From: Streptomyces sp. WMMC940
GTDB lineage: Bacteria > Actinomycetota > Actinomycetes > Streptomycetales > Streptomycetaceae
Reading direction: 5' to 3'
Assembly: GCF_027460265.1 (NCBI RefSeq)
Contig: NZ_JAPZBC010000001.1
Location: 4,223,501-4,287,500, forward strand
Length of the DNA stretch: 64,000 nucleotides
Positions 1 to 8,952 of this stretch are shown piece after piece. The notes beneath the pieces were generated by a model. That model had not been told where the DNA came from. It made no database searches and worked only from the letters and a program-made list of their open reading frames with translations. Position 1 is the first letter of the stretch. Each line of letters starts with the position of its first letter. The translations under genes and the position numbers were made by a program.

Positions 1-2
1 AC

Positions 3-320
3 GTCGACACCGCGACCTCGGCCCACACGCTCACCCGGCTGTCCCGCTTCCCCGACCCCACCGCCCAGCGCGAGCCCGGTTCCCTGCTCGCCCCCATGCC
101 CGGCACGGTCGTCCGGGTCGCCGAGGGACTCGCCCCCGGCGCCGCGGTCACCGCCGGCCAGCCGCTCGTCTGGCTGGAGGCGATGAAGATGGAGCACCGC
201 GTCACCGCTCCCGCCTCCGGCACCCTCACCGCGCTCCACGCCGCCCCCGGCCGCCAGGTCGAGGTCGGTGCCCTTCTCGCCGTCGTACAAGCCGCAGCAC
301 AGGAGGAGCACGCATCATGA
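3..320 (+). CDS. Acyl-CoA carboxylase biotin-carrying subunit, C-terminal end (partial)
   Basis: The open frame enters from the left edge and ends at 320. The last 75 residues form a biotinyl/lipoyl domain with the biotin attachment motif EAMKMEH, whose second lysine-region Lys is carboxylated. In the family this domain closes a biotin carboxylase of 600-700 residues that feeds a carboxyltransferase beta subunit, as in methylcrotonyl- or propionyl-CoA carboxylases. The stop overlaps the next start (ATGA at 317-320), so it is cotranslated with an acyl-CoA dehydrogenase. That pairing fits leucine/isovalerate or aromatic acyl-CoA catabolism. The substrate cannot be read from this fragment. Confidence 0.9.
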   Translation, partial: VDTATSAHTLTRLSRFPDPTAQREPGSLLAPMPGTVVRVAEGLAPGAAVTAGQPLVWLEAMKMEHRVTAPASGTLTALHAAPGRQVEVGALLAVVQAAAQEEHAS

Positions 321-1450
321 GCACGATCATCGAAAGCGAAGAGCGCACGGCGCTGCGCGCCGCGGTCTCGGCCCTCGGGAAGCGGCACGGCCGCGACCAC
401 GACCGCGAGGCGCTATGGGCCGAGGCCGCCAAGCTCGGCTATCTCGGGGTCAACCTCCCGGAGGAGTACGGCGGCGGGGGCGGCGGCATGGCCGAGTTGT
501 CCATCGTGCTCGAGGAGCTCGGCGCCGCCGGCTGCCCCCTGCTGATGATGGTGGTCTCGCCCGCCATCTGCGGCACCGTCATCGCCCGGTTCGGCACCGA
601 GGAGCAGCGCCGCGCGTGGCTCCCGGGCCTCGCCGACGGCACCCGCACGATGGCGTTCGGCATCACCGAGCCGGACGCGGGTTCCAACTCGCACCGGATC
701 ACCACGACCGCGCGGCGCACGGAGGGCGGCTGGGTCCTGTCCGGCCGCAAGGTGTTCGTCTCCGGAGTCGACATCGCCGACGCGACGCTGATCGTGGGCC
801 GCACCGAGGACGCACGGACGGGGAAGCTGAAGCCGTGCCTGTTCGTCGTCCCGCGGGACGCGCCCGGCTTCGGCCGCTCGCGGATCGACATGGAACTGCA
901 CGCGCAGGAGAAGCAGTTCGAGCTGGTCCTCGACGACGTGGAACTGCCGGAGGACGCGCTGGTCGGCGAGGAGGACGCCGGACTGCTCCAGCTGTTCGCC
1001 GGGCTCAACCCGGAGCGCATCATGACGGCCGCGTTCGCGATCGGCATGGGGCGCTACGCGCTGGCCCGCGCCGTGGAGTACGCGAAGGAGCGGCAGGTCT
1101 GGAAGGCGCCCATCGGTGCCCACCAGGCCATCGCACACCCCCTCGCCCAGGCGCACATCGAGCTGGAACTCGCCCGGCTGATGATGCAGAAGGCCGCGGC
1201 GCTGTACGACGCGGGCGACGACGCGGGCGCCGGCGAGGCCGCCAACATGGCCAAGTACGCGGCGGGAGAAGCCTGTGTGAGGGCCGTCGACCAGTCCGTC
1301 CACACCCTCGGCGGCAACGGGCTCACCCGCGAGTACGGTCTCGCGTCCCTGGTCACCGCCGCCCGGGTCGCCCGGATCGCCCCGGTGAGCCGCGAAATGG
1401 TGCTGAACTTCGTGTCCCACCAGTCCCTGGGTCTCCCCAAGTCGTACTGA
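317..1450 (+). CDS. Acyl-CoA dehydrogenase
   Basis: 377 residues, the usual size. FAD/substrate motif FGITEPDAGSNS lies near residues 114-125 and the C-terminal dimer region LGGNGLTREYG near 331-341. The common C-terminal catalytic YEG is replaced by APVSRE. Glu233 in NPERIM aligns with the catalytic base of isovaleryl-CoA-dehydrogenase-type enzymes, which is an inference. It oxidises an acyl-CoA to the 2-enoyl-CoA and passes electrons to ETF. It overlaps the biotin carboxylase gene by 4 bases and precedes a cinnamate/coumarate CoA ligase and a hydratase, so the operon looks like one beta-oxidation-type route. Confidence 0.93.
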   Translation: MSTIIESEERTALRAAVSALGKRHGRDHDREALWAEAAKLGYLGVNLPEEYGGGGGGMAELSIVLEELGAAGCPLLMMVVSPAICGTVIARFGTEEQRRAWLPGLADGTRTMAFGITEPDAGSNSHRITTTARRTEGGWVLSGRKVFVSGVDIADATLIVGRTEDARTGKLKPCLFVVPRDAPGFGRSRIDMELHAQEKQFELVLDDVELPEDALVGEEDAGLLQLFAGLNPERIMTAAFAIGMGRYALARAVEYAKERQVWKAPIGAHQAIAHPLAQAHIELELARLMMQKAAALYDAGDDAGAGEAANMAKYAAGEACVRAVDQSVHTLGGNGLTREYGLASLVTAARVARIAPVSREMVLNFVSHQSLGLPKSY

Positions 1451-1495
1451 CAGGGGCGATTCTGGCGACCACGACACGACCGTGAAGGGGCTGCC

Positions 1496-3103
1496 ATGGT
1501 GATGCACAGCGAGTACGCGGACGTCCCGTCCCTCTCCGTCCCGATCCACGAAGCCGTCCTGGGCCGGGCCGCCGGGTACGGTGACACCGTCGCCCTGATC
1601 GACGGGACCGGCGGCACGACGCTCACGTACGCCCAGCTCGACGCGTACCACCGCAGGCTCGCGGCGGCGTTCGCCGACGCGGGCGTCCGCAAGGGCGACG
1701 TGCTCGCCCTGCACAGCCCCAACACGATCGCCTACCCGACGGTCTTCTACGCCGCCACGCGCGCCGGGGCGTCCGTCACCACCGTCCATCCGCTCTCCAC
1801 GGCGGAGGAGTTCGCCAAGCAGTTGCGCGACTCCTCCGCCCGCTGGATCGTCACCGTCTCCCCGCTGCTCGAAGCGGCGCGGCGCGCGGCGGAACTGGTC
1901 GGCGGGATCGAGGAGATCTTCGTCTGCGACCAGGCCGACGGCCACCGCTCGATCCTCTCCATGCTCGGCTCCACCGCCCCCGAACCCGATGTCGCCATCG
2001 ACCCGGCGGAGGACGTCGCGGTCCTGCCGTACTCCTCCGGCACCACCGGCGTGCCCAAGGGCGTCATGCTCACCCACCGGTCCATCGCCACCAATCTGGC
2101 GCAGCTGGAACCGGTCATCCCCATGAAGCCCGGCGACCGCGTCCTCGCCGTGCTGCCGTTCTTCCACATCTACGGCCTCACCGCGCTGATGAACGCCCCG
2201 CTGCGCAACGGCGCGACCGTCGTCGTCCTGCCGCGGTTCGACCTCGACCGGTTCCTCGCCGCGATCGAGGAGCACCGGATCAACGCCCTGTACGTCGCCC
2301 CGCCGATCGTGCTGGCCCTGGCCAAGCACCCGGCGGTCGCCCGCTACGACCTGTCGTCGCTGGAGTACGTCGTCAGCGCCGCCGCCCCGCTCGACGCCGG
2401 GCTCGCCCGCGCCTGCTCGGAGCGGCTCGGTCTGCCGCCGGTGCTCCAGGCGTACGGCATGACGGAGCTGTCGCCCGGCACCCACGTCGTGCCGCTCGAC
2501 GCCGAGAACCCGCCGCCCGGCGCCGTGGGCAAGCTGCTGCCCGGCACCGAGATGCGGATCCTGGCGCTCGACGACCCCGGCCGGGACGCCGCACCCGGGG
2601 AGGAGGGCGAGATCGCCATCCGCGGACCGCAGGTGATGAAGGGCTATCTGAACCGCCCCGACGCCACCGCCGCCATGATCGACGGCGACGGCTGGGTCCA
2701 CACCGGCGACATCGGCCGGGTGGACGAGGACGGCTGGCTGTTCGTCGTCGACCGGGTCAAGGAACTCATCAAGTACAAGGGCTTCCAGGTCGCCCCGGCG
2801 GAGCTGGAGGCCCTGCTGCTCACCCACGAGGGGATCGCGGACGCCGCCGTGATCGGCGTGTACGACGACGACGGGAACGAGATACCCAAGGCGTACGTCG
2901 TGCGGCAGGCCGCCGCGCCCGATCTGACCGCCGAGGCCGTCCTCGCCCATGTCGCCGAGCGGGTGGCCCCGTACAAGAAGATCCGGCGCGTCGAGTTCAT
3001 CGAGGGGGTGCCCCGGGCCGCCTCGGGGAAGATCCTCCGCCGCGAGCTGCGCGATCGGGAGACCCGGGAGTCCCGGGAGGAATCGGAGAAGGAGACCACG
3101 TGA
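1496..3103 (+). CDS. Cinnamate/4-coumarate:CoA ligase
   Basis: 535-residue ANL-superfamily ligase. The AMP-binding P-loop YSSGTTGVPKG is at residues 179-189, followed by the YGMTELSPG adenine motif, the hinge VDRVKELIKYKG and the C-terminal catalytic Lys in ASGKILRREL. From memory it closely follows the S. coelicolor cinnamate:CoA ligase ScCCL in length and block order. It activates phenylpropanoid or related acids through an acyl-AMP. AAGGGG lies just upstream of the start at 1496; an in-frame ATG at 1502 is an alternative. The stop overlaps the downstream GTG start (GTGA). Confidence 0.9.
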   Translation: MVMHSEYADVPSLSVPIHEAVLGRAAGYGDTVALIDGTGGTTLTYAQLDAYHRRLAAAFADAGVRKGDVLALHSPNTIAYPTVFYAATRAGASVTTVHPLSTAEEFAKQLRDSSARWIVTVSPLLEAARRAAELVGGIEEIFVCDQADGHRSILSMLGSTAPEPDVAIDPAEDVAVLPYSSGTTGVPKGVMLTHRSIATNLAQLEPVIPMKPGDRVLAVLPFFHIYGLTALMNAPLRNGATVVVLPRFDLDRFLAAIEEHRINALYVAPPIVLALAKHPAVARYDLSSLEYVVSAAAPLDAGLARACSERLGLPPVLQAYGMTELSPGTHVVPLDAENPPPGAVGKLLPGTEMRILALDDPGRDAAPGEEGEIAIRGPQVMKGYLNRPDATAAMIDGDGWVHTGDIGRVDEDGWLFVVDRVKELIKYKGFQVAPAELEALLLTHEGIADAAVIGVYDDDGNEIPKAYVVRQAAAPDLTAEAVLAHVAERVAPYKKIRRVEFIEGVPRAASGKILRRELRDRETRESREESEKETT

Positions 3104-3849
3104 CATCCACCGGCACGGAGACCGTCAAGGCGGCGACAGCACACGGCATCACGACCCTGACGCTGGACTCGCCGGCGAACCGCAACGCCCTCTCGGCGCG
3201 GCTCGTCGGCGAGCTGGCCGACGCCGTGGCCGAGTGCGGGAAGGACCCCGCCGTACGGGCCGTCGTCCTGACCCACACCGGCGGCACCTTCAGCGCCGGC
3301 GCCGATCTGAAGGAGCCCCCGAACCCGTACACGTTCGTCGCGCTGCTCCGGCGGATCGTCGAACTGCCCAAGCCGGTGGTGGCCCGGGTGGACGGCCATG
3401 TACGGGCCGGAGGGCTCGGCCTCGTCGGCGCCTGCGACGTCGCCGCCGCGTCCGCCGCGTCCGACTTCGCTTTCACCGAGGTGCGGATCGGGGTGGCCCC
3501 CGCCGTGATCTCCCTGCCGCTGCTGCCGCGCCTGGAGCCCCGGGCGGCGGCCCGCTACTACCTCAGCGGGGAGCGCTTCGGCGCCGTGGAGGCGGCCCGC
3601 ATGGGCCTGCTGACGGCCGTCGCCGAGGATGTCGACGAGGGCCTGGCTCCGGTCCTCGACGGCTTCCGCAAGGCTTCGCCGCAGGCCCTGGACGCGACGA
3701 AACAGCTGCTCACGGCTAGGGTGCGGGAGACCTTCGACCGCGACGCCGAGGACCTCGTCCAACGCTCGGCGTCGATCTTCGCCTCCGCGGAGGCGCGCGA
3801 GGGGATGACGGCCTTCCTCGAACGACGGGACCCCGCATGGGTGTTGTGA
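3100..3849 (+). CDS. Enoyl-CoA hydratase/isomerase family protein
   Basis: 249-residue crotonase-fold protein. The first oxyanion-hole strand is GGTFSAGADLK (about residues 62-72) and the second is the glycine-rich HVRAGGLGLVGACD, followed by FTEVRIGVAP, which carries a conserved Glu. It hydrates an enoyl-CoA made by the dehydrogenase encoded two genes upstream. Translation starts at GTG overlapping the ligase stop by 4 bases. The 3' end overlaps the next gene by 13 bases, showing tight coupling with a regulator. Exact substrate is not evident. Confidence 0.9.
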   Translation: MTSTGTETVKAATAHGITTLTLDSPANRNALSARLVGELADAVAECGKDPAVRAVVLTHTGGTFSAGADLKEPPNPYTFVALLRRIVELPKPVVARVDGHVRAGGLGLVGACDVAAASAASDFAFTEVRIGVAPAVISLPLLPRLEPRAAARYYLSGERFGAVEAARMGLLTAVAEDVDEGLAPVLDGFRKASPQALDATKQLLTARVRETFDRDAEDLVQRSASIFASAEAREGMTAFLERRDPAWVL

Positions 3850-4436
3850 CCTCCCCCGCCGGCTCCGCCAAGGAGCCCAAGCAGGACCGCAGCCGGGTCA
3901 CCCGGCAGCGGCTGCTGGAGGCCGCGGTGGCCTGCCTCGCCGAACGCGGCTGGGCGGGCTCCACCGTCTCGGTGGTCGCCGAGCGGGCCGGGGTCTCGCG
4001 GGGCGCGGCACAGCACCACTTCCCGACGCGGGAGGACCTGTTCACGGCGGCCGTGGAGTACGTGGCCGAGGAGCGGTCCTCGGCCCTGCGGTCCCTTCCG
4101 GGGCAGAGCCGGGCGGCCGTCGTGGCCGCCCTGGTCGACCTCTACACCGGTCCGCTCTTCCGCGCCGCCCTCCATCTGTGGGTCGCGGCCTCCAACGAGG
4201 AGCAGCTGCGCGGCCGCGTCACCGAACTGGAGGCGCGGGTCGGTCGCGAGACCCACCGGATCGCGGTGGAGCTGCTCGGCGCGGACGAGACGGTGCCGGG
4301 CGTGCGCGAGACCGTCCAGGGCCTGCTCGACATGGCCCGCGGCCTGGGGCTCGCGAACCTGCTGACCGACGACGCGGTGCGGCGGAAGCGGGTCGTGGGG
4401 CAGTGGACGCGGTTGCTGGAGGAGACCCTGGAGTGA
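3837..4436 (+). CDS. TetR family transcriptional regulator
   Basis: 199 residues. The N-terminal helix-turn-helix at about residues 20-65 (RLLEAAVACLAERGW, then ERAGVSRGAAQHHF) is typical TetR. The C-terminal half is the variable ligand domain. The start lies inside the end of the enoyl-CoA hydratase gene, so the regulator is made with the enzymes, as is common for acyl-CoA-responsive repressors that control their own operon. Ligand and operator are unknown. No copy of the CTGACG-N3-CGTCAG palindrome found elsewhere in the window was seen near it. Confidence 0.9.
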   Translation: MGVVTSPAGSAKEPKQDRSRVTRQRLLEAAVACLAERGWAGSTVSVVAERAGVSRGAAQHHFPTREDLFTAAVEYVAEERSSALRSLPGQSRAAVVAALVDLYTGPLFRAALHLWVAASNEEQLRGRVTELEARVGRETHRIAVELLGADETVPGVRETVQGLLDMARGLGLANLLTDDAVRRKRVVGQWTRLLEETLE

Positions 4437-4700
4437 AACGTCGAGGCCACCCACGCCGGAACCAGCATTCCCCGGCTGAACTGGCTCCTCTCCCGCGTCA
4501 AGGTGGAGCCTGTCACCGAGGAGTCCGCGAAGGCCGCCGCACGGCTGCTCAAGGACACCGGACTGCACGGCCACAAGTACGCCGTCGACGCGACCGTAGC
4601 CGAGACGGCGCTGCGCCAGCCGGGCCCTGTCGTGATGATGACGTCCGACCTCGACGACATGGCCAGGCTCTGCGGCGACCGGATCCGGCTCCTGAGCGTC
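4437..4700 (+). pseudogene. PIN-domain (VapC-type) toxin remnant
   Basis: Directly after the TetR stop an open frame reads VEATHAGTSIPRLNWLLSRV, then VEPVTEESAKAAARLL, HKYAVDATVAETAL and MMTSDLDDMARLCGD. These blocks match the C-terminal half of Streptomyces PIN-domain ribonucleases, with the acidic residues of the DAT and SDxDD active-site motifs. The N-terminal half with the first catalytic Asp is missing: the frame is bounded by the TGA of tetR. There is no start with a good ribosome site before GTG 4503, and the end runs on into Pro/Arg-rich sequence. It is best read as a decayed gene. Confidence 0.6.
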
Positions 4701-4917
4701 CGACCCGGCGTCGAGCGGTCTCCGGGCCCGCCGCCGGGCGCGGTGAGGATCCGCGGTCGGCCGGACGGGCGCGGCCCTCGGGCCCGTCCGAGGGCCGGAA
4801 CCCCCGGCACGGGGGCCGCCCTCCGCGGTCGGCACGGTCGGGCGGGTGGGTCCCGCGATCCGGGGCCGGCCCGGGATACGGGGACCTTCCCCGGTCGCGC
4901 ACCCACCGTTCGGCCCT

Positions 4918-4960
4918 GTGACCCGGGTCACGGCCGCTCGCCGGGCCCGCGTCGTACCCT
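4918..4960 (+). promoter_or_regulatory. Promoter with 14-bp palindromic operator for the leader peptide
   Basis: GTGACCCGGGTCAC at 4918-4931 is a perfect palindrome. A -10-like TACCCT is at 4955-4960, and the leader ATG begins 6 bases after it, the spacing expected of a leaderless transcript. The palindrome covers the -35 side, a position suited to an operator. The binding protein is unknown. Confidence 0.4.
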
Positions 4961-4966
4961 TTTCCC

Positions 4967-5053
4967 ATGCTTCCGCTCGTTCGCCGTCGCCACGTGGACT
5001 TCCTCCGCGTCACGAGCATGGGCTGTCGGGCTCACCTCCGCCCCACGCCCTGA
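4967..5053 (+). CDS. Putative cis-regulatory leader peptide (28 aa)
   Basis: A 28-residue ORF with the block RRRHVDFLRVTSMGCR, matching the RRHVDLxRVxSxxC signature of short actinobacterial leader peptides often found ahead of sulfur- or cysteine-related genes. There is no Shine-Dalgarno sequence: the ATG follows a -10 box by 6 bases, so leaderless translation is likely. It lies 111 bases upstream of an isopenicillin-N-synthase-like oxygenase. By analogy, translation of the region around Cys20 and the Arg codons may control the downstream gene; this role is inferred. Confidence 0.6.
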   Translation: MLPLVRRRHVDFLRVTSMGCRAHLRPTP

Positions 5054-5164
5054 CTCCACCCCACCCGGCCCACCGGCCCCGCCCCACCCCGGCGGACGTC
5101 GGCGGCACACGCACCCGGTCATCACCGGGACCGGCGGCCGGGACACAGAACAGCGGACGCACCC

Positions 5165-6211
5165 ATGTCTTCCTCGCAGCACCTCCCGCGGCACGCCTCG
5201 CGCGACCTCTCGCAGCTCCCGGTCATCGACCTCTCCGCGGCCGACCGCGGCCCCGCGGCCCGCGCCGACCTGCACGCCCGGCTCCACGGCGCCGCCCACG
5301 ACGTCGGCTTCTTCCAGCTGGTCGGCCACGGCGTCACCGAGGCCGAGACCGACGCCCTGATGAGCGCCATGCGGGCGTTCTTCGCCCTGCCCGAGGCCGA
5401 GCGGCACGCCATAGACAACGTCAACTCGCCCCACTTCCGCGGCTACACGCGCATCGGCGACGAGCGCACCGGCGGCAGCCGCGACTGGCGCGACCAGCTC
5501 GACATCGGCGCCGAGCGGCCCGCGCACGTACCGGCGCCGGGCGAACCCGCCTACTGGTGGCTGGAGGGCCCCAACCAGTGGCCGGCCGCACTGCCCGAGC
5601 TGCGCACCGCCGCGCTCGGCTGGATCGAGCGGCTCAGCGCGGTCGCGCACCGGCTGCTCCACGAGCTCCTCGCGGCCATCGGCGCCCCGCCGGACTTCTA
5701 CGACGACGTCTTCGGCGACCGGGCCCATCTGCACCTGAAGCTGGTCCGCTACCCCGGCAGCGCCGGCGACGGCGCCGACCAGGGCGTCGGCGCCCACAAG
5801 GACTACGGCTTCCTCACCCTGCTCCACCAGGACCGGATCGGCGGTCTCCAGGTGCAGCGGGAGGACGGCCTCTTCCACGACGTGCCGCCGCTGCCCGGCG
5901 CGTTCGTCGTCAACCTCGGCGAGCTCCTCGAGGTCGCCACCAACGGCTACCTCGTCGCCACCAACCACCGGGTGGTCAGCCCGCCCGGTGCCACCGAGCG
6001 CTTCTCCGTGCCGTTCTTCTTCAACCCGCGGCTCGACGCCCGGGTCGCCCCGCTGCCCTTCCCGCACGCGGCGGACGCGCCCGGCGTCACCACCGACCCG
6101 GCCAACCCGCTGTTCGCCGAGTACGGGCGCAACGAGCTCAAGGGCAAGCTGCGGGCGCATCCGCTGGTCGCCGCCCGCCACCACGCGGATCTCGTGGAAC
6201 GGGCGGCCTGA
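5165..6211 (+). CDS. Isopenicillin N synthase family Fe(II) dioxygenase
   Basis: 348 residues. The N-terminal DIOX_N part (LPVIDLSAADRG to FFALPEAERHAIDN) is followed by the jelly-roll Fe(II)/2-oxoglutarate domain. Visible iron ligands are His and Asp in GAHKDYGFLTLL and the distal His in NHRVVSP; RFSVPFF gives the Arg-x-Ser cosubstrate pair. The family includes IPNS, gibberellin-oxidase-like enzymes and many unassigned bacterial members, so the substrate is unknown. It stands alone behind a leader peptide and faces citrate synthase convergently. Confidence 0.85.
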   Translation: MSSSQHLPRHASRDLSQLPVIDLSAADRGPAARADLHARLHGAAHDVGFFQLVGHGVTEAETDALMSAMRAFFALPEAERHAIDNVNSPHFRGYTRIGDERTGGSRDWRDQLDIGAERPAHVPAPGEPAYWWLEGPNQWPAALPELRTAALGWIERLSAVAHRLLHELLAAIGAPPDFYDDVFGDRAHLHLKLVRYPGSAGDGADQGVGAHKDYGFLTLLHQDRIGGLQVQREDGLFHDVPPLPGAFVVNLGELLEVATNGYLVATNHRVVSPPGATERFSVPFFFNPRLDARVAPLPFPHAADAPGVTTDPANPLFAEYGRNELKGKLRAHPLVAARHHADLVERAA

Positions 6212-6320
6212 CCGCCGGCCCTTCGCGGGGCCCGGGCCGTCACCTGCCCGGCGCGCGCGTGGCGGCCCACCCCGCCGGCCCAGCTTCGCCAGGACCGGCC
6301 CGTCCGGACCGTCGCAGGCC

Positions 6321-6380
6321 CGGCCCCACCCGATCCCGACCGCTGCGACCCGGCCCCACCCGATCCCGACCGTCGCAGGC
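6321..6380. repeat. Two tandem 30-bp repeats between convergent genes
   Basis: The units at 6321-6350 and 6351-6380 share their first 22 bases (cggccccacccgatcccgac and on) and diverge at the end. They lie in the 199-bp spacer between the oxygenase and citrate synthase genes and encode nothing I recognise. Confidence 0.8.
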
Positions 6381-6410
6381 ACCGGGCAGGGACCGTCCGA
6401 CGGTCGTGCG

Positions 6411-7541
6411 CTACCGCGCGGCGATGTCTGCGGTGTCGGCGATGCCTGCGATATCCGCGTAACCCTCGATCGAGCGCGGGTCGCGCGGCCCCGGGCCGAC
6501 GTAGCGGGCGGACGGCCGCACCAGACGGCCGGTGCGCTTCTGCTCCAGGATGTGCGCCGACCAGCCCGCCGTACGGGCGCAGCTGAACATCGACGTGAAC
6601 ATGTGCGCAGGGACCTCGGCGAAGTCCAGCATGATCGCCGCCCAGAACTCCACGTTCGTCGCCAGGACCCGGTCCGGGCGACGGTTGTGCAACTCCTCCA
6701 GCGCGGCCTTCTCCAGCGCCTCCGCGATCTCGTAGCGGGGCGCGCCCAACTCCTTCGCCGTCCTGCGCAGGACGCGGGCGCGCGGGTCCTCGGCCCGGTA
6801 CACCCGGTGGCCGAAGCCCATCAGGCGCTCGCCCTTGTCCAGGGCCTTCCTGACGTACGCGGCCGCGTCCCCGGTGCGCTCGATCTCCTCGATCATGCCG
6901 AGCACCCGGGACGGGGCGCCGCCGTGCAGCGGACCCGACATGGCGCCGACGGCGCCGGACAGCGCGGCAGCCACATCGGCACCCGTCGAGGCGATGACCC
7001 GGGCGGTGAAGGTGGAGGCGTTCATTCCGTGCTCCGCGGCCGACGTCCAGTAGGCGTCGACGGCCTTCACGTGCTTGGGGTCCGGCTCGCCCCGCCAGCG
7101 GATCATGAACCGTTCGACGACCGACTCGGCCTTGTCGATCTCCCGCTGCGGCACCATCGGCAGACCCTGGCCGCGGGCACTCTGTGCCACGTACGAGAGC
7201 GCCATCACGGCGGCCCGGGCGAGGTCGTCGCGAGCCTGCGCCTCGTCGATGTCGAGGAGCGGCTTCAGGCCCCAGACGGGGGCGAGCATCGCGAGCGCCG
7301 ACTGGACGTCGACGCGGATGTCACCGGAGTGGACCGGGATCGGGAACGGCTCGGCGGGCGGCAGACCGGGGTTGAACGCCCCGTCCACCAGCAGCCCCCA
7401 CACGTTCCCGAAGGAGACGTGGCCGACGAGGTCCTCGATGTCGACACCGCGGTAGCGGAGCGCGCCGCCCTCCTTGTCGGGTTCGGCGATCTCCGTCTCG
7501 AACGCGACGACTCCCTCGAGTCCGGGTACGAAATCGGACAT
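6411..7541 (-). CDS. citA: Citrate synthase 2
   Basis: 376 residues, the short type-II/2-methylcitrate-synthase-like form found in Streptomyces. Active-site blocks are [10 protein letters not shown] (His), [12 protein letters not shown] (His) and [14 protein letters not shown] (His, Asp, Arg). It condenses oxaloacetate with acetyl-CoA in the TCA cycle. GAGGAG lies 7 bases before the ATG at 7541. It is divergent from pdxH. The symbol follows the Streptomyces convention; a methylcitrate synthase role cannot be excluded from sequence alone. Confidence 0.88.
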   Translation of the reverse strand: MSDFVPGLEGVVAFETEIAEPDKEGGALRYRGVDIEDLVGHVSFGNVWGLLVDGAFNPGLPPAEPFPIPVHSGDIRVDVQSALAMLAPVWGLKPLLDIDEAQARDDLARAAVMALSYVAQSARGQGLPMVPQREIDKAESVVERFMIRWRGEPDPKHVKAVDAYWTSAAEHGMNASTFTARVIASTGADVAAALSGAVGAMSGPLHGGAPSRVLGMIEEIERTGDAAAYVRKALDKGERLMGFGHRVYRAEDPRARVLRRTAKELGAPRYEIAEALEKAALEELHNRRPDRVLATNVEFWAAIMLDFAEVPAHMFTSMFSCARTAGWSAHILEQKRTGRLVRPSARYVGPGPRDPRSIEGYADIAGIADTADIAAR

Positions 7542-7878
7542 CAGGCGGCTCCTCAGGATGTGTGCGAGACAAGCTTCGGCCCGGGTGGGTCACCACCACG
7601 GTGATGCCCCGCGCGGCGCGTGGTCACCCGCTCCGCGTGGTAGGGAGGCCACAGCGGCCCAGCGCACGATTTTGGCCGGTTCCTCCGATGCGGGGAAGCG
7701 TGACATCCGGCACACTGCACCGATCCGGTCCGGGAGGATTGGCGGCACTCCGTGCCGGGAAGACTCGTCCGCGCTCCGAACGGGTGACGAAGGGCACCGC
7801 GGCACCCCGCCCCGGCCGCCGCGGCGCGGGCCCCGGAGGGCGGGGGACCACCTGTGGCGCGTGCGGCAGGATGACTCC
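7542..7878. other. Divergent intergenic region citA-pdxH
   Basis: 337 bases without a convincing gene. It should hold both promoters. An inverted repeat TCACC-N5-GGTGA is centred at 7597, 50 bases upstream of citA, and could be an operator. No riboswitch was recognised. Confidence 0.5.
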
Positions 7879-8538
7879 GTGACCGACGCCCTCGACCCCG
7901 CCGCCATGCGCGAGCACTACCGCTCGACGCCGCTCGACGAGGCGGACCTGCCCGCCGATCCGATGGAGCAGTTCGTCCACTGGTTCAAGGACGCCGCGGC
8001 AGGCCGGCTCCACGAGCCGAACGCCATGGTCGTCTCCACGGCCACCCCCGACGGCCGGCCGTCCGCCCGGACCGTGCTGTTGAAGCACTTCGACGACCGC
8101 GGCTTCGTCTTCTACACGAACTACGCCTCGCGCAAGGGCCGCGAACTCGAGGCCAATCCGCACGTCTCGCTGCTGTTCCCCTGGCACCCACTGACCCGGC
8201 AGGTCATCGTCACCGGAACCGCGGCCCGGGTGGGCCGCGACGAGACGGCCGCGTACTTCCGCACCCGGCCCCACGGCTCCCAGCTCGGCGCCTGGGCCAG
8301 CCCCCAGTCCTCGGTGCTCACGTCCCGCGGGGAGCTGCTGCGGCGGTACGAGGAACTCGCCGACCGGTACCCGGCGGGTGAGCAGGTGCCGGTGCCGCCG
8401 GAGTGGGGCGGCTACCGGGTGACACCGGGGACCGTCGAGTTCTGGCAGGGCCACGAGAACCGGCTCCACGACCGCCTCCGCTACGTCCGTACCCCGGAGG
8501 GGCCCGTCGGCTGGCGGGTGGAGCGGCTGGCTCCGTGA
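7879..8538 (+). CDS. pdxH: Pyridoxamine 5'-phosphate oxidase
   Basis: 219 residues, normal PdxH length. Family blocks: [19 protein letters not shown] (FMN site), [34 protein letters not shown], and the C-terminal [13 protein letters not shown] that binds substrate and FMN. It oxidises PNP/PMP to pyridoxal 5'-phosphate. The reading frame is open far upstream, but GTG at 7879 gives the canonical N-terminus and sits divergent to citA. A second, more distant PPOX-fold paralogue is at 58320-59009. Confidence 0.93.
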   Translation: MTDALDPAAMREHYRSTPLDEADLPADPMEQFVHWFKDAAAGRLHEPNAMVVSTATPDGRPSARTVLLKHFDDRGFVFYTNYASRKGRELEANPHVSLLFPWHPLTRQVIVTGTAARVGRDETAAYFRTRPHGSQLGAWASPQSSVLTSRGELLRRYEELADRYPAGEQVPVPPEWGGYRVTPGTVEFWQGHENRLHDRLRYVRTPEGPVGWRVERLAP

Positions 8539-8589
8539 ACCGCGGGCGCGCCTGGCGGAGTGAGGTGCGCCCCGAGGCAGGGACCGGGA

Positions 8590-8822
8590 ACGCAGAAACC
8601 CGCGGGCTCGGTTCCCTCCGAGGAGGAAGCCGGCCGGACGTACCGGCGAGCCCGCGGGTCGGTGACTGCTTGGATTTCGGCAGTGGCCCTGCCGAGGTGC
8701 ACGAAGGTGCGACGACGGGCCGCTAGCCCGCAGCCACCTCTCGCGTCCGGAATGCCATCATGTTCCGAATCACCTCCCTTCTCGAGGCGTCCCACACTAG
8801 AAACCTCGCGAGGGCGACTCAA
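8590..8822 (-). ncRNA. Candidate small transcript with 12-aa ORF
   Basis: On the minus strand there is a good promoter: -35 TTGAGT (8817-8822), 17-bp spacer, -10 TAGTGT (8794-8799). It is followed by GGGAGGTG (8771-8778) nine bases before ATG 8761, giving the ORF MMAFRTREVAAG (8723-8761). Downstream come a 7-bp stem with 5-nt loop (8677-8695) and a terminator-like 13-bp perfect stem (8598-8610/8647-8659) followed on this strand by TTTCTG. Expected length is about 195 nt. The promoter, hairpins and terminator are visible; function and conservation are unknown. Confidence 0.45.
8598..8659 (-). terminator. Hairpin, 13-bp perfect stem
   Basis: ACCCGCGGGCTCG at 8598-8610 pairs exactly with 8647-8659 around a 36-base, itself structured, loop. 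It can end both pdxH (from the left) and the minus-strand small transcript (from the right). Confidence 0.6.
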
Positions 8823-8952
8823 CCCCTTTTTGCCCGGGCGACGATTTCCGGGAAATTGCTGTGTCCTGAGTCACGTTCCAGTTGAATGATCGGGGGTGCC
8901 GCTTTGCGGAGGGCGGCACGGACCGAGGACACGTCCTGCAGGGGGTGCCGGG

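Noticed and set aside
413..3106. 897-codon minus-strand open frame
   Set aside because: It is antisense to two well-supported enzymes; high GC removes stop codons in this frame.
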